NCBI GenBank assembly: GCA_016935665.1
Contig: JAFGQN010000022.1
Location: 1 to 53,475, forward strand
Length of the DNA stretch: 53,475 nucleotides
From: Deltaproteobacteria bacterium
GTDB taxonomy: Bacteria > Myxococcota_A > Polyangia > JAAYKL01
Direction: 5' to 3'
The position numbers and the translations under genes are program-made. Shown piece after piece: positions 9,364 to 16,730 of the stretch; within the stretch, counting starts at the first letter, position 1; every line of letters begins with the position of its first letter. The notes under the pieces were generated by a model, which was given only the letters and a program-made list of their open reading frames with translations, had not been told where the DNA came from and did no database searches.

Positions 9364-9753
9364 TTACACGCCGGTCAGCAGGGAAATCGCGCCACCGGGG
9401 CATTCGTTTACGCAAAGACCGCATCCGGTGCATTTATCTTTATCAACAACTGCAATGCCGTTTCCATTCATATGAATGGCCTGACGCCGGCACGACAACT
9501 CGCACAGGGCGCATCCGGTACATTTTTTCGCATCAATGACCGCAATGGTGCGAAGAGACATTTTTGCCGTCATGGGGACTTCGGTAAATACGGACTGCTC
9601 AAACCAATCGTTGCCACCGGGCGCACTCTCCGCGTCATACCATTTTCTCATGCCGCGCCGGTTTGAAGTTTGTCTGCCAGGGCCACTGATTCTTTTTCGC
9701 CAACCACCTCGGCGGCGGCCAGGTCTTCTCCAACATGCGAACTGAAAACGCAT
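9364..9753 (-). CDS. Two-cluster 4Fe-4S ferredoxin-type protein, N-terminal region frame-disturbed
   Basis: The C-terminal ~60 residues hold two CxxCxxC-type cluster motifs (CTGCALCELSC and CTGCGLCVNEC), typical of an 8Fe-8S ferredoxin. The N-terminal ~34 residues in this frame are an unlikely Arg/Gly/Trp-rich stretch. An overlapping frame from ~9735 to a TGA at 9648-9650 reads HVGEDLAAAEVVGEKESVA, then LADKLQTGAA, a far more protein-like sequence. The ATG at 9753 has an AAGGAAAGG site 9 bases upstream, so translation should begin there. Either two compensating indels scramble residues ~6-34, or the ferredoxin starts at 9651 (ATGA overlap with the other frame; 95 residues, beginning MRKWYDAESAPGG). 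It is third in the NifX-like operon. Confidence 0.7.
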   Translation of the reverse strand: MRFQFACWRRPGRRRGGWRKRISGPGRQTSNRRGMRKWYDAESAPGGNDWFEQSVFTEVPMTAKMSLRTIAVIDAKKCTGCALCELSCRRQAIHMNGNGIAVVDKDKCTGCGLCVNECPGGAISLLTGV

Positions 9754-9805
9754 CTGCTCAATCCTTTCCTTATAACTGCAACACTTAATATCCTAAAAAG
9801 CCATG

Positions 9806-9853
9806 TCGAAATCCCCCCCTTGCCCCTTTTTTAAAGGGAGTTTGGGGGGATCT
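9806..9853. repeat. GC-rich inverted repeat, REP/MITE-like hairpin
   Basis: ATCCCCCC (9811-9818) pairs with GGGGGGAT (9844-9851). Between them TTGCCCCTTT and AAAGGGAG extend the stem, giving a long imperfect hairpin with a T/A loop. Runs of this form are widespread intergenic repeats in many bacteria. It lies between the ferredoxin and DUF5320-like genes inside one operon, so it may also stabilise mRNA or attenuate transcription. Confidence 0.6.
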
Positions 9854-9892
9854 CTACAACACCGCCCCTCTGTTCCAGCAGTTATTGCAACG

Positions 9893-10255
9893 TCACTTAT
9901 TATCCTCAGTCCTTTTAAGCTCGGCGATGCGGTTTTGCAGTGCAATCAGTGTCTGCTCCAGCTGGGCAGCTTGATTTTGCAGCACTGAAAGGTCCCTTTC
10001 CGGACTCATCGTCGCCCCCAGGGCAGCCGATGAGTCCGGAACATTGGGGATCCGATTCCATCGCGGCCCACCAAAGAAACCGGCACCTGTCTGGCCTCTG
10101 CGGTACCCCCTGCCACACCTTCTGCCAAATCCACCACCCCCTCGTCCCATAGGGGCGCTTGCATACCCGGGCACTTCATAACCCGCGCAAAAACCGGCCA
10201 TTCTACCCGTCATTGGTCCCTGACCATTTGGTCCTGTTCGATCTCCCTGTGGCAT
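9893..10255 (-). CDS. DUF5320-like small Gly/Arg-rich protein
   Basis: This 120-residue protein opens with MPQGDRTGPNGQGPMTGR, the typical start of the DUF5320 family found beside NifX/ORP-type proteins in anaerobes (family knowledge). A GRGGGGFGRRCGRGYRR stretch follows, and the last ~40 residues form a coiled-coil-like helix (DLSVLQNQAAQLEQTLIALQ). An earlier in-frame start exists at 10282, but AGGAGG sits directly before the 10255 ATG, so I chose that. It is translated just after the NifX-like gene. No function is established for the family; a role as scaffold or metal-cluster accessory is inference from its constant neighbours. Confidence 0.75.
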   Translation of the reverse strand: MPQGDRTGPNGQGPMTGRMAGFCAGYEVPGYASAPMGRGGGGFGRRCGRGYRRGQTGAGFFGGPRWNRIPNVPDSSAALGATMSPERDLSVLQNQAAQLEQTLIALQNRIAELKRTEDNK

Positions 10256-10285
10256 AATCCACCTCCTGTGTTTTTCAAACATGGT

Positions 10286-10678
10286 TTATTCGCGAAACCG
10301 CCACTGCCGTCTTTGTCGGCGATGGCGATTCCGATACTGTCTTCCTGGGCATCCAGGCATTAAAAAATTTCGTTCAGTTAAGGTGCCGTTAAATACCGCA
10401 TAAATAACGTCATCCAGCTGCCCGCATGTGTTGGGCAGCAGCGTCATTCCAGATGCGGTCACCATTGCTTCCATGGTCCACGACACTGCGCCGCATACCA
10501 GAATGTCCGCTCTGGTAGAAACGATTCGCCTGACCTTTGCACAGAGTTCCAAATCGGATATACTCACCACCCTTCGCTGATACGTACCTTCCCCATTGCG
10601 TTTCACAATCACAAACTGTGTTGCCACATCGAGCAACGGCGCAATTCGCGCTTCATCTGTGGAAAACACGACCTCCAT
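10286..10678 (-). CDS. NifX/NifB-like (MTH1175/orange-protein type) metal-cluster binding protein
   Basis: This 130-residue single-domain protein belongs to the dinitrogenase iron-molybdenum cofactor family. It shows FSTDEARIAPLLDVA near the start, DILVCGAVSW in the middle and ICG-like NTCGQLDDVI near the end. It ends in a basic Arg-rich tail, which is common in this family. Relatives such as ORP of Desulfovibrio bind Mo/Cu or Fe-S clusters. It is the first gene of the operon and its ATG lies only ~15 bases past the -12 element of a sigma-54 promoter. No ribosome site precedes that ATG, so the start is less sure than the function. Confidence 0.78.
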   Translation of the reverse strand: MEVVFSTDEARIAPLLDVATQFVIVKRNGEGTYQRRVVSISDLELCAKVRRIVSTRADILVCGAVSWTMEAMVTASGMTLLPNTCGQLDDVIYAVFNGTLTERNFLMPGCPGRQYRNRHRRQRRQWRFRE

Positions 10679-10692
10679 GCGATGATGCTGTA

Positions 10693-10708
10693 TGCATTTA
10701 ATGTGCCA
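10693..10708 (-). promoter_or_regulatory. Sigma-54 (-24/-12) promoter of the NifX-like operon
   Basis: On the minus strand the sequence is TGGCACATTAAATGCA. It keeps the GG and GC dinucleotides at the exact spacing of the TGGCAC-N5-TTGCA consensus, with one mismatch in the -12 box. Transcription would start near 10682, giving an almost leaderless message for the gene at 10678. The divergent activator gene supports this call. Confidence 0.75.
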
Positions 10709-10760
10709 ATGACGATAGAGACAGATAAATGACGCGTTATCAGTATGTTAGAGCATCAAT

Positions 10761-10820
10761 AGTGCAATACTGCCCAATGCAGTTATTGCAGATTGCAATG
10801 GTACAATTTGCAAAGTGCAC
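10761..10820. promoter_or_regulatory. Cluster of TGCA-type repeats, probable activator binding sites (UAS)
   Basis: The perfect inverted repeat ATTGCA-GAT-TGCAAT lies at 10785-10799. Related half sites flank it: GTGCAATACTGC (10762-10773), AATGCAGTTATTGCA (10776-10790) and TTTGCAAAGTGCAC (10807-10820). They sit about 75-125 bases upstream of the sigma-54 promoter, the usual place for an enhancer-binding activator, and just before the start of the activator gene itself. Autoregulation is a reasonable inference. Confidence 0.6.
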
Positions 10821-10857
10821 GACTAAGTGTTACACAATGAAACAGGAGCGCGTTAAA

Positions 10858-12258
10858 ATGAGCAACCGTCATTCCCAGTTTCCTTCATCGAATTCCCACA
10901 AAACGTTTCAGTTGTCCCGGCACCGGGATTCCATTCTGGATTCCATTAACGAGGGCGTGTTCACCGTGGATTTGAACCGTCGCGTTACTTCTTTTAATCG
11001 CGCCGCCGAAGAGATTACCGGGATTTCCCGCAAAGATGCCATTGGACAGCGTTGCAGCGAGGTTTTTCGAGCCAATATCTGCCAGGACGCCTGTGTCATG
11101 AAAACCGTATTGCAAAACGGAAAATCCGCAGTCAACGCCTCGGTGTTTGTAGTCAACGCGTGGGGAGAGAGCATTCCTATTCGGGTATCTGCAGCGGTGC
11201 TGCACGATGTGGAAGGCAAAGTGATTGGCGGCGTTGAAACATTTCAAGACTGCCGGCAGCTTGAGGAACTGCGCAAAAAGCTGTCGAAACAACATAGCTT
11301 TGCCGACATTATTGGCAAGAGTGAGGCCATTCAACGCCTGTTCAATATTTTACCTCAAATTTCAAACAGCGACAGCACTGTACTGATTCACGGCGCCAGC
11401 GGTACAGGAAAGGAGCTGGTGGCCCGCGCGATTCACACATTGTCACCAAGAAAACCAAACCCGTTTGTTGCAGTCAATTGCGGCGCCCTGCCCGATACGT
11501 TGCTGGAATCGGAGTTGTTCGGGTATAAAAAGGGTGCTTTCACCGGCGCCGACAGAGATAAACCAGGTCGGTTTTTCATGGCGCAGGGGGGCACTCTTTT
11601 TCTGGATGAAATTGGTGACATTTCACCGGCCATGCAGGTGCGACTGCTTCGCGTGCTTCAGGAAAAAACATTTGAACCGCTCGGCGCTGTCAACTCCGAG
11701 CAGACCGATGCGCGAATTATCACTGCAACCAACAAAGACCTGCGTGCCCTGGTTCGCAAGGGATTATTTCGCGAAGACCTGTATTATCGCATCCATGTGA
11801 TTCAAATTGATGTACCACCATTAAATGATCGGCGTGAGGATATTCCACTGCTGGTGGATCACTTTATAAGCAGCTACAATATGATTCAGGACGGGCAGAT
11901 AACCGGCATATCCAAAGACGCACTGTCCATTCTCATGCAGCATGATTTTCCAGGGAATGTTCGGGAATTGCAAAACATCATTGAACATGCTTTTGTACTG
12001 TGCAGCCAGGGCAGGATTGAACCCCATCATTTCCCCCCCGATGTGTTGCAACAGCAATCGGATGTGTCGCAACCTTTTGAAGGAAATATGAACTTAAAAA
12101 AAATGGAACGGTCCATCATTCAAGCTGCACTTCAGAAACATCGTGGCAACCGCGCGCTGGCGGCCAAAGAATTGGGAGTGAATCCAAGCACATTGTTTCG
12201 CAAGCTGCAAAAACAGAACATAAATATTCCAAACACTGACGGTCGAGGCAGACGCTAA
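10858..12258 (+). CDS. Sigma-54-dependent activator (PAS - AAA+ - Fis)
   Basis: This 466-residue enhancer-binding protein has an N-terminal PAS domain (~20-140), then a sigma-54 AAA+ domain with Walker A GASGTGKE and GAFTGAD, the loop that contacts sigma-54. It ends in a Fis-type helix-turn-helix (RALAAKELGVNPSTLFRKL). The PAS domain holds NICQDACVMK with two cysteines three residues apart, which could bind a cofactor or sense redox state; this is inference. The ATG at 10858 has a CAGGAG site and follows the TGCA repeats. It is divergent from the NifX-like operon and resembles the arrangement of the ORP locus of Desulfovibrio, where such a regulator controls the neighbouring operon (established knowledge). 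Confidence 0.9.
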   Translation: MSNRHSQFPSSNSHKTFQLSRHRDSILDSINEGVFTVDLNRRVTSFNRAAEEITGISRKDAIGQRCSEVFRANICQDACVMKTVLQNGKSAVNASVFVVNAWGESIPIRVSAAVLHDVEGKVIGGVETFQDCRQLEELRKKLSKQHSFADIIGKSEAIQRLFNILPQISNSDSTVLIHGASGTGKELVARAIHTLSPRKPNPFVAVNCGALPDTLLESELFGYKKGAFTGADRDKPGRFFMAQGGTLFLDEIGDISPAMQVRLLRVLQEKTFEPLGAVNSEQTDARIITATNKDLRALVRKGLFREDLYYRIHVIQIDVPPLNDRREDIPLLVDHFISSYNMIQDGQITGISKDALSILMQHDFPGNVRELQNIIEHAFVLCSQGRIEPHHFPPDVLQQQSDVSQPFEGNMNLKKMERSIIQAALQKHRGNRALAAKELGVNPSTLFRKLQKQNINIPNTDGRGRR

Positions 12259-12341
12259 AGCATCAGACCAACAGGCAGATAGTTGGTTTCGCTGGAGGCG
12301 GCGCAAACAGCTTGCGATACGCGCGCCAAAACAACTTCGAT

Positions 12342-13214
12342 TCAGGTGATTTGTGATTTAGCAATTTCGGATAAAATAATCGCGAAAGAGTTCAGCGGAA
12401 CACCAGCATCGGCACAGATGACCTTGCATTTTGCTTTAAATAGAAAAAAGATATTTTGTGAGGCATCGTTAAGTGTCTCATAGTTCCCCTGTCCCTTGGC
12501 GATTATCAGATCTGAATGCTTAAATATCCGTTTAAAATCAATGCTGCAATCAGACAGCCAGGTTCCCGGTGTATCCGATCCATTTGAAACAGTGTTGAAC
12601 TGGCCTTTTATACCGGCACGTTCCGCATCATCCATTGTGGCATCATTAATAACAGCATCACCTCTCACCGCTACAGTCAGCTTCTGTTTGCCAATCAAAT
12701 CCAGCAAAGGAATATCAAATACTATCTCTCCGGCGTTATCAGCAAGAAACAAAATGCGTTGTGCATTTTGAACACGTTGTTCCAGATGGCCAATGGCACT
12801 TTCATCGACTGGTGTATCCAGCGCGGTTTGAAAGATGTGCGAGATATTTATCTCATGGGCTGTTTTGGCGCCGAGATCAATGGCATTGCCGGCAATGGCA
12901 AAACGCACGGCAGTTGCAAACGGGTTATCAGACTTTGCCACGCAGTCCCTGATCTTCGGAAGATGTTTCAACGCATCCTTTGTGGATTGGCGTTTATGCT
13001 GTTCAAAGGGGTCTGGATTCTCAATCCGTTTTTTTATCAATCTGTGAATGTCCCTGGCCATCACTGGCGGCGGTTCACTCCAATTGAGCGACTGAAGCAT
13101 TTTCAACACATCGTTCATCAACAATACTGTACGCGCTTCATCGAGTCCGACAGTACGGGCAGCCTCCAGTGCGTGTCGAGTAAAACAGGGAATGCAATCC
13201 ACGTTTGTTTTCAT
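12342..13214 (-). CDS. DUF89 / ARMT1-like damage-control phosphatase-type protein
   Basis: This 290-residue protein opens with MKTNVDCIPCFTRHALEA, a CxxC-bearing start typical of bacterial/archaeal DUF89. The family signature residues are visible: LADNAGEIVFD, AVRGDAVINDAT and IIAKGQGNYETL, the last two supplying the metal and substrate-binding Asp/Asn/Lys set. DUF89 proteins are metal-dependent phosphatases proposed to remove harmful phosphorylated metabolites. Its substrate is unknown. It converges on the sigma-54 regulator gene with an 84-base gap. Members often sit near ORP/NifX genes in anaerobes, so a link with that operon is possible. Confidence 0.85.
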   Translation of the reverse strand: MKTNVDCIPCFTRHALEAARTVGLDEARTVLLMNDVLKMLQSLNWSEPPPVMARDIHRLIKKRIENPDPFEQHKRQSTKDALKHLPKIRDCVAKSDNPFATAVRFAIAGNAIDLGAKTAHEINISHIFQTALDTPVDESAIGHLEQRVQNAQRILFLADNAGEIVFDIPLLDLIGKQKLTVAVRGDAVINDATMDDAERAGIKGQFNTVSNGSDTPGTWLSDCSIDFKRIFKHSDLIIAKGQGNYETLNDASQNIFFLFKAKCKVICADAGVPLNSFAIILSEIAKSQIT

Positions 13215-13272
13215 AGTCAGCCTTTTTTGTCTGGTTTTAATATAATGAATTCATAAATAGTGAAGAGCTAAG

Positions 13273-13302
13273 CAATATGCATATCATTTTCAATGCATAT
13301 TG
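13273..13302. promoter_or_regulatory. Perfect inverted repeat upstream of metal-uptake operon; Fur/Zur-family-like operator
   Basis: CAATATGCAT and ATGCATATTG form a perfect 10-bp inverted repeat around a 10-base spacer. The core, read on the minus strand as TGAAAATGATAT, resembles a Fur-type half site. It lies ~145 bases before the first gene of the metal operon and ~60 bases before the DUF89 gene. Zinc or iron control is inference from the operon content. Confidence 0.5.
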
Positions 13303-13447
13303 GTCTCAATCTTTGTGTTATTCGTTTTCTCCAAAAATGGCAATATTCAACTACCAACATAACCAGACACAAACCGTTGTAATACACATTTCATATTTTT
13401 ATGAATAGTTATTGATAAAAAAAACAGTTTCAGTAATAAGAAAAACA

Positions 13448-13912
13448 ATGAAGGCACTGATACAAAAGCATTTAGTCACTCTTCATTTCGTTTATACGAG
13501 ACTGCTGACTGTTTGCCTTGTTACTGGTACTTTTCTGCCGTTTATTCACCTTGCCAGCGCCCGTCACGCTCACCATTTTGCTTTTAATGAAGGTGAGTTT
13601 TACGATGTCATTCCTAAAAATAAACATGTTGAACAAGATGCTTCTTTAACGACTATTTCAGTCGAAAATTATCTCGGCAGAATTTTAACCGGGTCGGCAT
13701 CGATTGCAGATGTAACGGATAGTCAGGTCGACTTCAGGTATTGTTTATCGGCCAATGGTCTTCTGGTCAATCAAACAAATATACGACTGGAACAACTTGC
13801 GCCCATTACATGTGGTCCTTGCGAATTTTTACATCATGCGCGGGACGATCATTTCAAATCTGGTTCCATTTTACAGTTTGCCCCCAAGCAATCCCCTCCT
13901 GTTTCCTCGTAA
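13448..13912 (+). CDS. Small exported protein of unknown function, first gene of metal-uptake operon
   Basis: This 154-residue protein has a basic start, a hydrophobic segment (residues ~17-35) and an SAR/HA cleavage-like site, so it is probably exported. After the signal come His-rich residues (RHAHHFAF) and a later CGPCEFLHHARDDH, giving a CxxC plus several His/Asp that could bind a metal. I know no family for it. The ATG at 13448 is chosen over a TTG at 13412 because it leaves a normal signal peptide; the ribosome site is weak. It lies behind the inverted repeat and before the porin-like, binding-protein and permease genes, so a metal-chaperone role is plausible but unproven. Confidence 0.55.
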   Translation: MKALIQKHLVTLHFVYTRLLTVCLVTGTFLPFIHLASARHAHHFAFNEGEFYDVIPKNKHVEQDASLTTISVENYLGRILTGSASIADVTDSQVDFRYCLSANGLLVNQTNIRLEQLAPITCGPCEFLHHARDDHFKSGSILQFAPKQSPPVSS

Positions 13913-14180
13913 TACATCACATTATAGCCATTTGGTTTAAATGCTGCTGTTGTTTAAAGAGTTTGGGTTTGTACCGGGTTTTCAAGGGGATGCCTGACAC
14001 AATTTTAGGCGAACAGTTCTCTTAAACGACATACGGTTGCGTTTGAAACGGTTGTTGTTGGAAAGATCGATTCGATGTCGATTTTGCGATGCATTTATGC
14101 TGCGCAATGCCTTGATGTATCTTTCCCTTTTTATTGGAATGTCTTGCTGTTGGACGACATTCGTGGAGAAGAGATTTTAT

Positions 14181-15617
14181 ATGTGGAATACATCCAATCA
14201 ATGGGTCACATTAATAGTTATTGGAATTATTTGTGGTTTCAGCTCCGGTACGTTGGCTTTGCAAACGAAAACTGAAAAGGAACCATATAAGGAACACAGC
14301 GATATTGCGGATACGCACGATGAAAAATTTGAAACGGAAAATTTTGCACTTCGTGCAGATGTTCTGCAATTGCAGGAACGATTGCAGAAACTGGAACAAA
14401 AAAATGAAAATGCCGAACTGGAAGCGATAATTGAAGCCGCTCAAAACGAGGCAGAAGCACAGCCATCGCAAGAGGCCCCGGAGGACAGAAATTTTCTCTG
14501 GGGGGCACTTGCACTACAGAAATTGAATCCGGAAATAAGTGTCAGCGCAGATATACTGGCGACGATGTTTGTGGACAAAAACCATCATTTTTACAACGAC
14601 ATTGGGGAACGCTCCGGCTTTTCGTTGCGCGAGGTTTCTTTGCACGTTCAACATACGCTTGATCCTTTTTCATCATTTAAGGGCGCTATTGCTTTTATAC
14701 CAGGGACGCATCCGGAAGTGGAAGTTGAGGAAATGTATATTACATGGTTTGGCCTCATTCCTTCTGTTTCGGTATCGGTTGGACGTTTCAGACAAAATCT
14801 TGGAATTTTGAATCGCTGGCATGGGCACGATCTTGACCAGACGTCCTATCCGCTTGCTTTAAGTCTGGTGCTGGGGGACGAAGGACTTGCACAGACAGGT
14901 GTGATGATAAAGTGGTTTATGCCGGCCATGTGGGCTCACGCCAATGAGTTGGTGCTGGAGATAACGAACGCCGAAAATGACACATTACTCGCTGGAGAAT
15001 TTTTCAGTGTGCCTTCTATTTTAGGCCATTTGAAAAACTACTGGGACGTAACGGATAATACATATATTGAACTGGGACTGTCCGGCTTATGGGGAATGAA
15101 CAATAAAAGGGGCTATTTCAGGGAAACCTCCAACAAGTTGAAAAATGATGCATGGCGCCAAACCTTTGTTGGCAGCGTTGATTTAACTCTGCAATGGACA
15201 CCGCTGCAAAAGGCCAAATATCGATCCTTTACATGGCGTTCTGAAGCGTATGTCGTTCACCGAGAAATGAGTCGTGACCCAAACCTGTTGCAAACTGGAG
15301 AATCGGACACTGACGGCAAACGGTATTCCTTTGGCGCATACTCCTATGTCGATTTTCGAGCCAGTGAGCAGATTTATATGGGAATTCGTGGGGATATCGC
15401 TCTACCCACTGTTCGTTCCAAAACATCCTTTGCTTATGACATTGTTCCATACATTACATTCTGGCAAAGCGAGTTTGTTTACATGAGGATAGAGTATGCA
15501 CATCAATCCAATGTGCCCGCCAGCAGCGCAAATGGTGTTCTGGTAAACTGTACCGACAACAAAGTAATGCTCCAAATCGATTTTGCAGCGGGCCCACACA
15601 AACACGAAAAATATTAA
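14181..15617 (+). CDS. Outer-membrane porin-like protein with periplasmic coiled coil
   Basis: This 478-residue protein has a clear signal peptide (residues ~1-26, ending SSGTLA), then a charged coiled coil (~50-100; repeated Leu/Glu heptads). A long region rich in aromatic residues follows, with alternating strands typical of an outer-membrane beta-barrel; the last residues are less canonical. The ATG at 14181 has GGAGAAGAG upstream; an in-frame opening back to 14037 lacks a good start. Proteins of this shape are found beside zinc-type ABC transporters and are thought to carry the metal across the outer membrane (family knowledge, loosely). The binding-protein gene follows after 25 bases. 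Confidence 0.65.
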   Translation: MWNTSNQWVTLIVIGIICGFSSGTLALQTKTEKEPYKEHSDIADTHDEKFETENFALRADVLQLQERLQKLEQKNENAELEAIIEAAQNEAEAQPSQEAPEDRNFLWGALALQKLNPEISVSADILATMFVDKNHHFYNDIGERSGFSLREVSLHVQHTLDPFSSFKGAIAFIPGTHPEVEVEEMYITWFGLIPSVSVSVGRFRQNLGILNRWHGHDLDQTSYPLALSLVLGDEGLAQTGVMIKWFMPAMWAHANELVLEITNAENDTLLAGEFFSVPSILGHLKNYWDVTDNTYIELGLSGLWGMNNKRGYFRETSNKLKNDAWRQTFVGSVDLTLQWTPLQKAKYRSFTWRSEAYVVHREMSRDPNLLQTGESDTDGKRYSFGAYSYVDFRASEQIYMGIRGDIALPTVRSKTSFAYDIVPYITFWQSEFVYMRIEYAHQSNVPASSANGVLVNCTDNKVMLQIDFAAGPHKHEKY

Positions 15618-15642
15618 TTGTAAATGACAGGGAGATTTTCAA

Positions 15643-16716
15643 ATGACACACATAATAAAAATCAGGACAGCGTTTAGTCGCGTTTTAGCAATTTCTCTTT
15701 TAACTCTGTTATGCATTCCTCATTCCGCACAGGCCAAACAGTCGCAGAGTCAGATCAACGTTGTGGTCACTCAAACAGCCTTCAAATCGATTGCCAAATC
15801 AGTGGGGGGAGACAAGGTGACGGTGAGCGCGATAGTTAAAGGGAATCAAGATCCGCATATTGTTCGGCCCAAACCTTCTTTGGCCACAAAACTAAAAGAG
15901 GCGGACCTTTTTGTTGCGACTGGGCTCGATTTGGAGTTGTGGGCACCACCGCTGGTGGATATGTCCAATAACCCCAATATCCGAAGTGGCCAAAACGGGT
16001 ACGTGTCGGCCAGTGCGGGAATTCATATCAGCGAAAAGCCCTCCACCGTCAGCCGCGCAGAGGGTGACGTTCACGTTTATGGAAACCCCCATATTCACAC
16101 AAGTCCGCTAAACGGAAAAGTAATTGCTGAAAATATTTGTACTGGCCTGTGTAAGGTCGCGCCAAACGATTGCAGCTTCTTTAAAAATAATTTGAAAAAA
16201 TTCAAAAGTGACGTTGATATTCGCATGTTCGGAAAACCATTGGTGGACATGCTTGGCGCTAAAACCCTTACTCGACTGGCAGAGCAGAGAAAACTGTACT
16301 CCTTCCTCGAAGGAAAAGAATACAAGGGAAGCAGGCTCATCGATTTATTGGGCGGATGGATGAAAAAAGCAATGCCGCTTCGCCATTTGAAAATTGTTAC
16401 ATTTCACAAAAACTGGGGATATTTCACGACTGTTTTTGGTATCGAAGTCGTGGGCTACATGGAACCCAAACCAGGAATTCCACCAAGTCCCGGGCATGTG
16501 TCGTCGTTAATTGAAAAGATGAAGAAGGAAAATATTAAAGTAATGCTGGCGGCAAATTACTTTGATACCGGAAAGGTGCGCGGTGTTGCCCAAAAGGTTT
16601 CTGCAGAGGCGGTGATTACCGCTTTGAGCCCCGAAGGTGAACCGCATATGAATACATTTTTCGATCAGTTCGACATATGGATTGATAAGTTACTCGCTGC
16701 ATCGAAAAAGGAATAG
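15643..16716 (+). CDS. Metal (Zn/Mn) ABC transporter substrate-binding protein, ZnuA/TroA family
   Basis: This 357-residue exported protein has a signal peptide ending near AQA (~31). The cluster A-I metal-binding fold is recognised from QDPHIVRPKPS with the first metal His, an ADLFVATGLDLE region, and GNPHIHTSPLNG with the second. A His ligand and acidic ligand near the C terminus are expected; PEGEPHMNTFF is in the right place. There is no long His-rich loop between strands, which is more usual for Mn- or Fe-type members, so the metal is not certain. The ribosome site AGGGAGA lies 8-9 bases before the ATG. The permease gene follows directly. Confidence 0.88.
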   Translation: MTHIIKIRTAFSRVLAISLLTLLCIPHSAQAKQSQSQINVVVTQTAFKSIAKSVGGDKVTVSAIVKGNQDPHIVRPKPSLATKLKEADLFVATGLDLELWAPPLVDMSNNPNIRSGQNGYVSASAGIHISEKPSTVSRAEGDVHVYGNPHIHTSPLNGKVIAENICTGLCKVAPNDCSFFKNNLKKFKSDVDIRMFGKPLVDMLGAKTLTRLAEQRKLYSFLEGKEYKGSRLIDLLGGWMKKAMPLRHLKIVTFHKNWGYFTTVFGIEVVGYMEPKPGIPPSPGHVSSLIEKMKKENIKVMLAANYFDTGKVRGVAQKVSAEAVITALSPEGEPHMNTFFDQFDIWIDKLLAASKKE

Positions 16717-16730
16717 TGGGGATAGAACTC

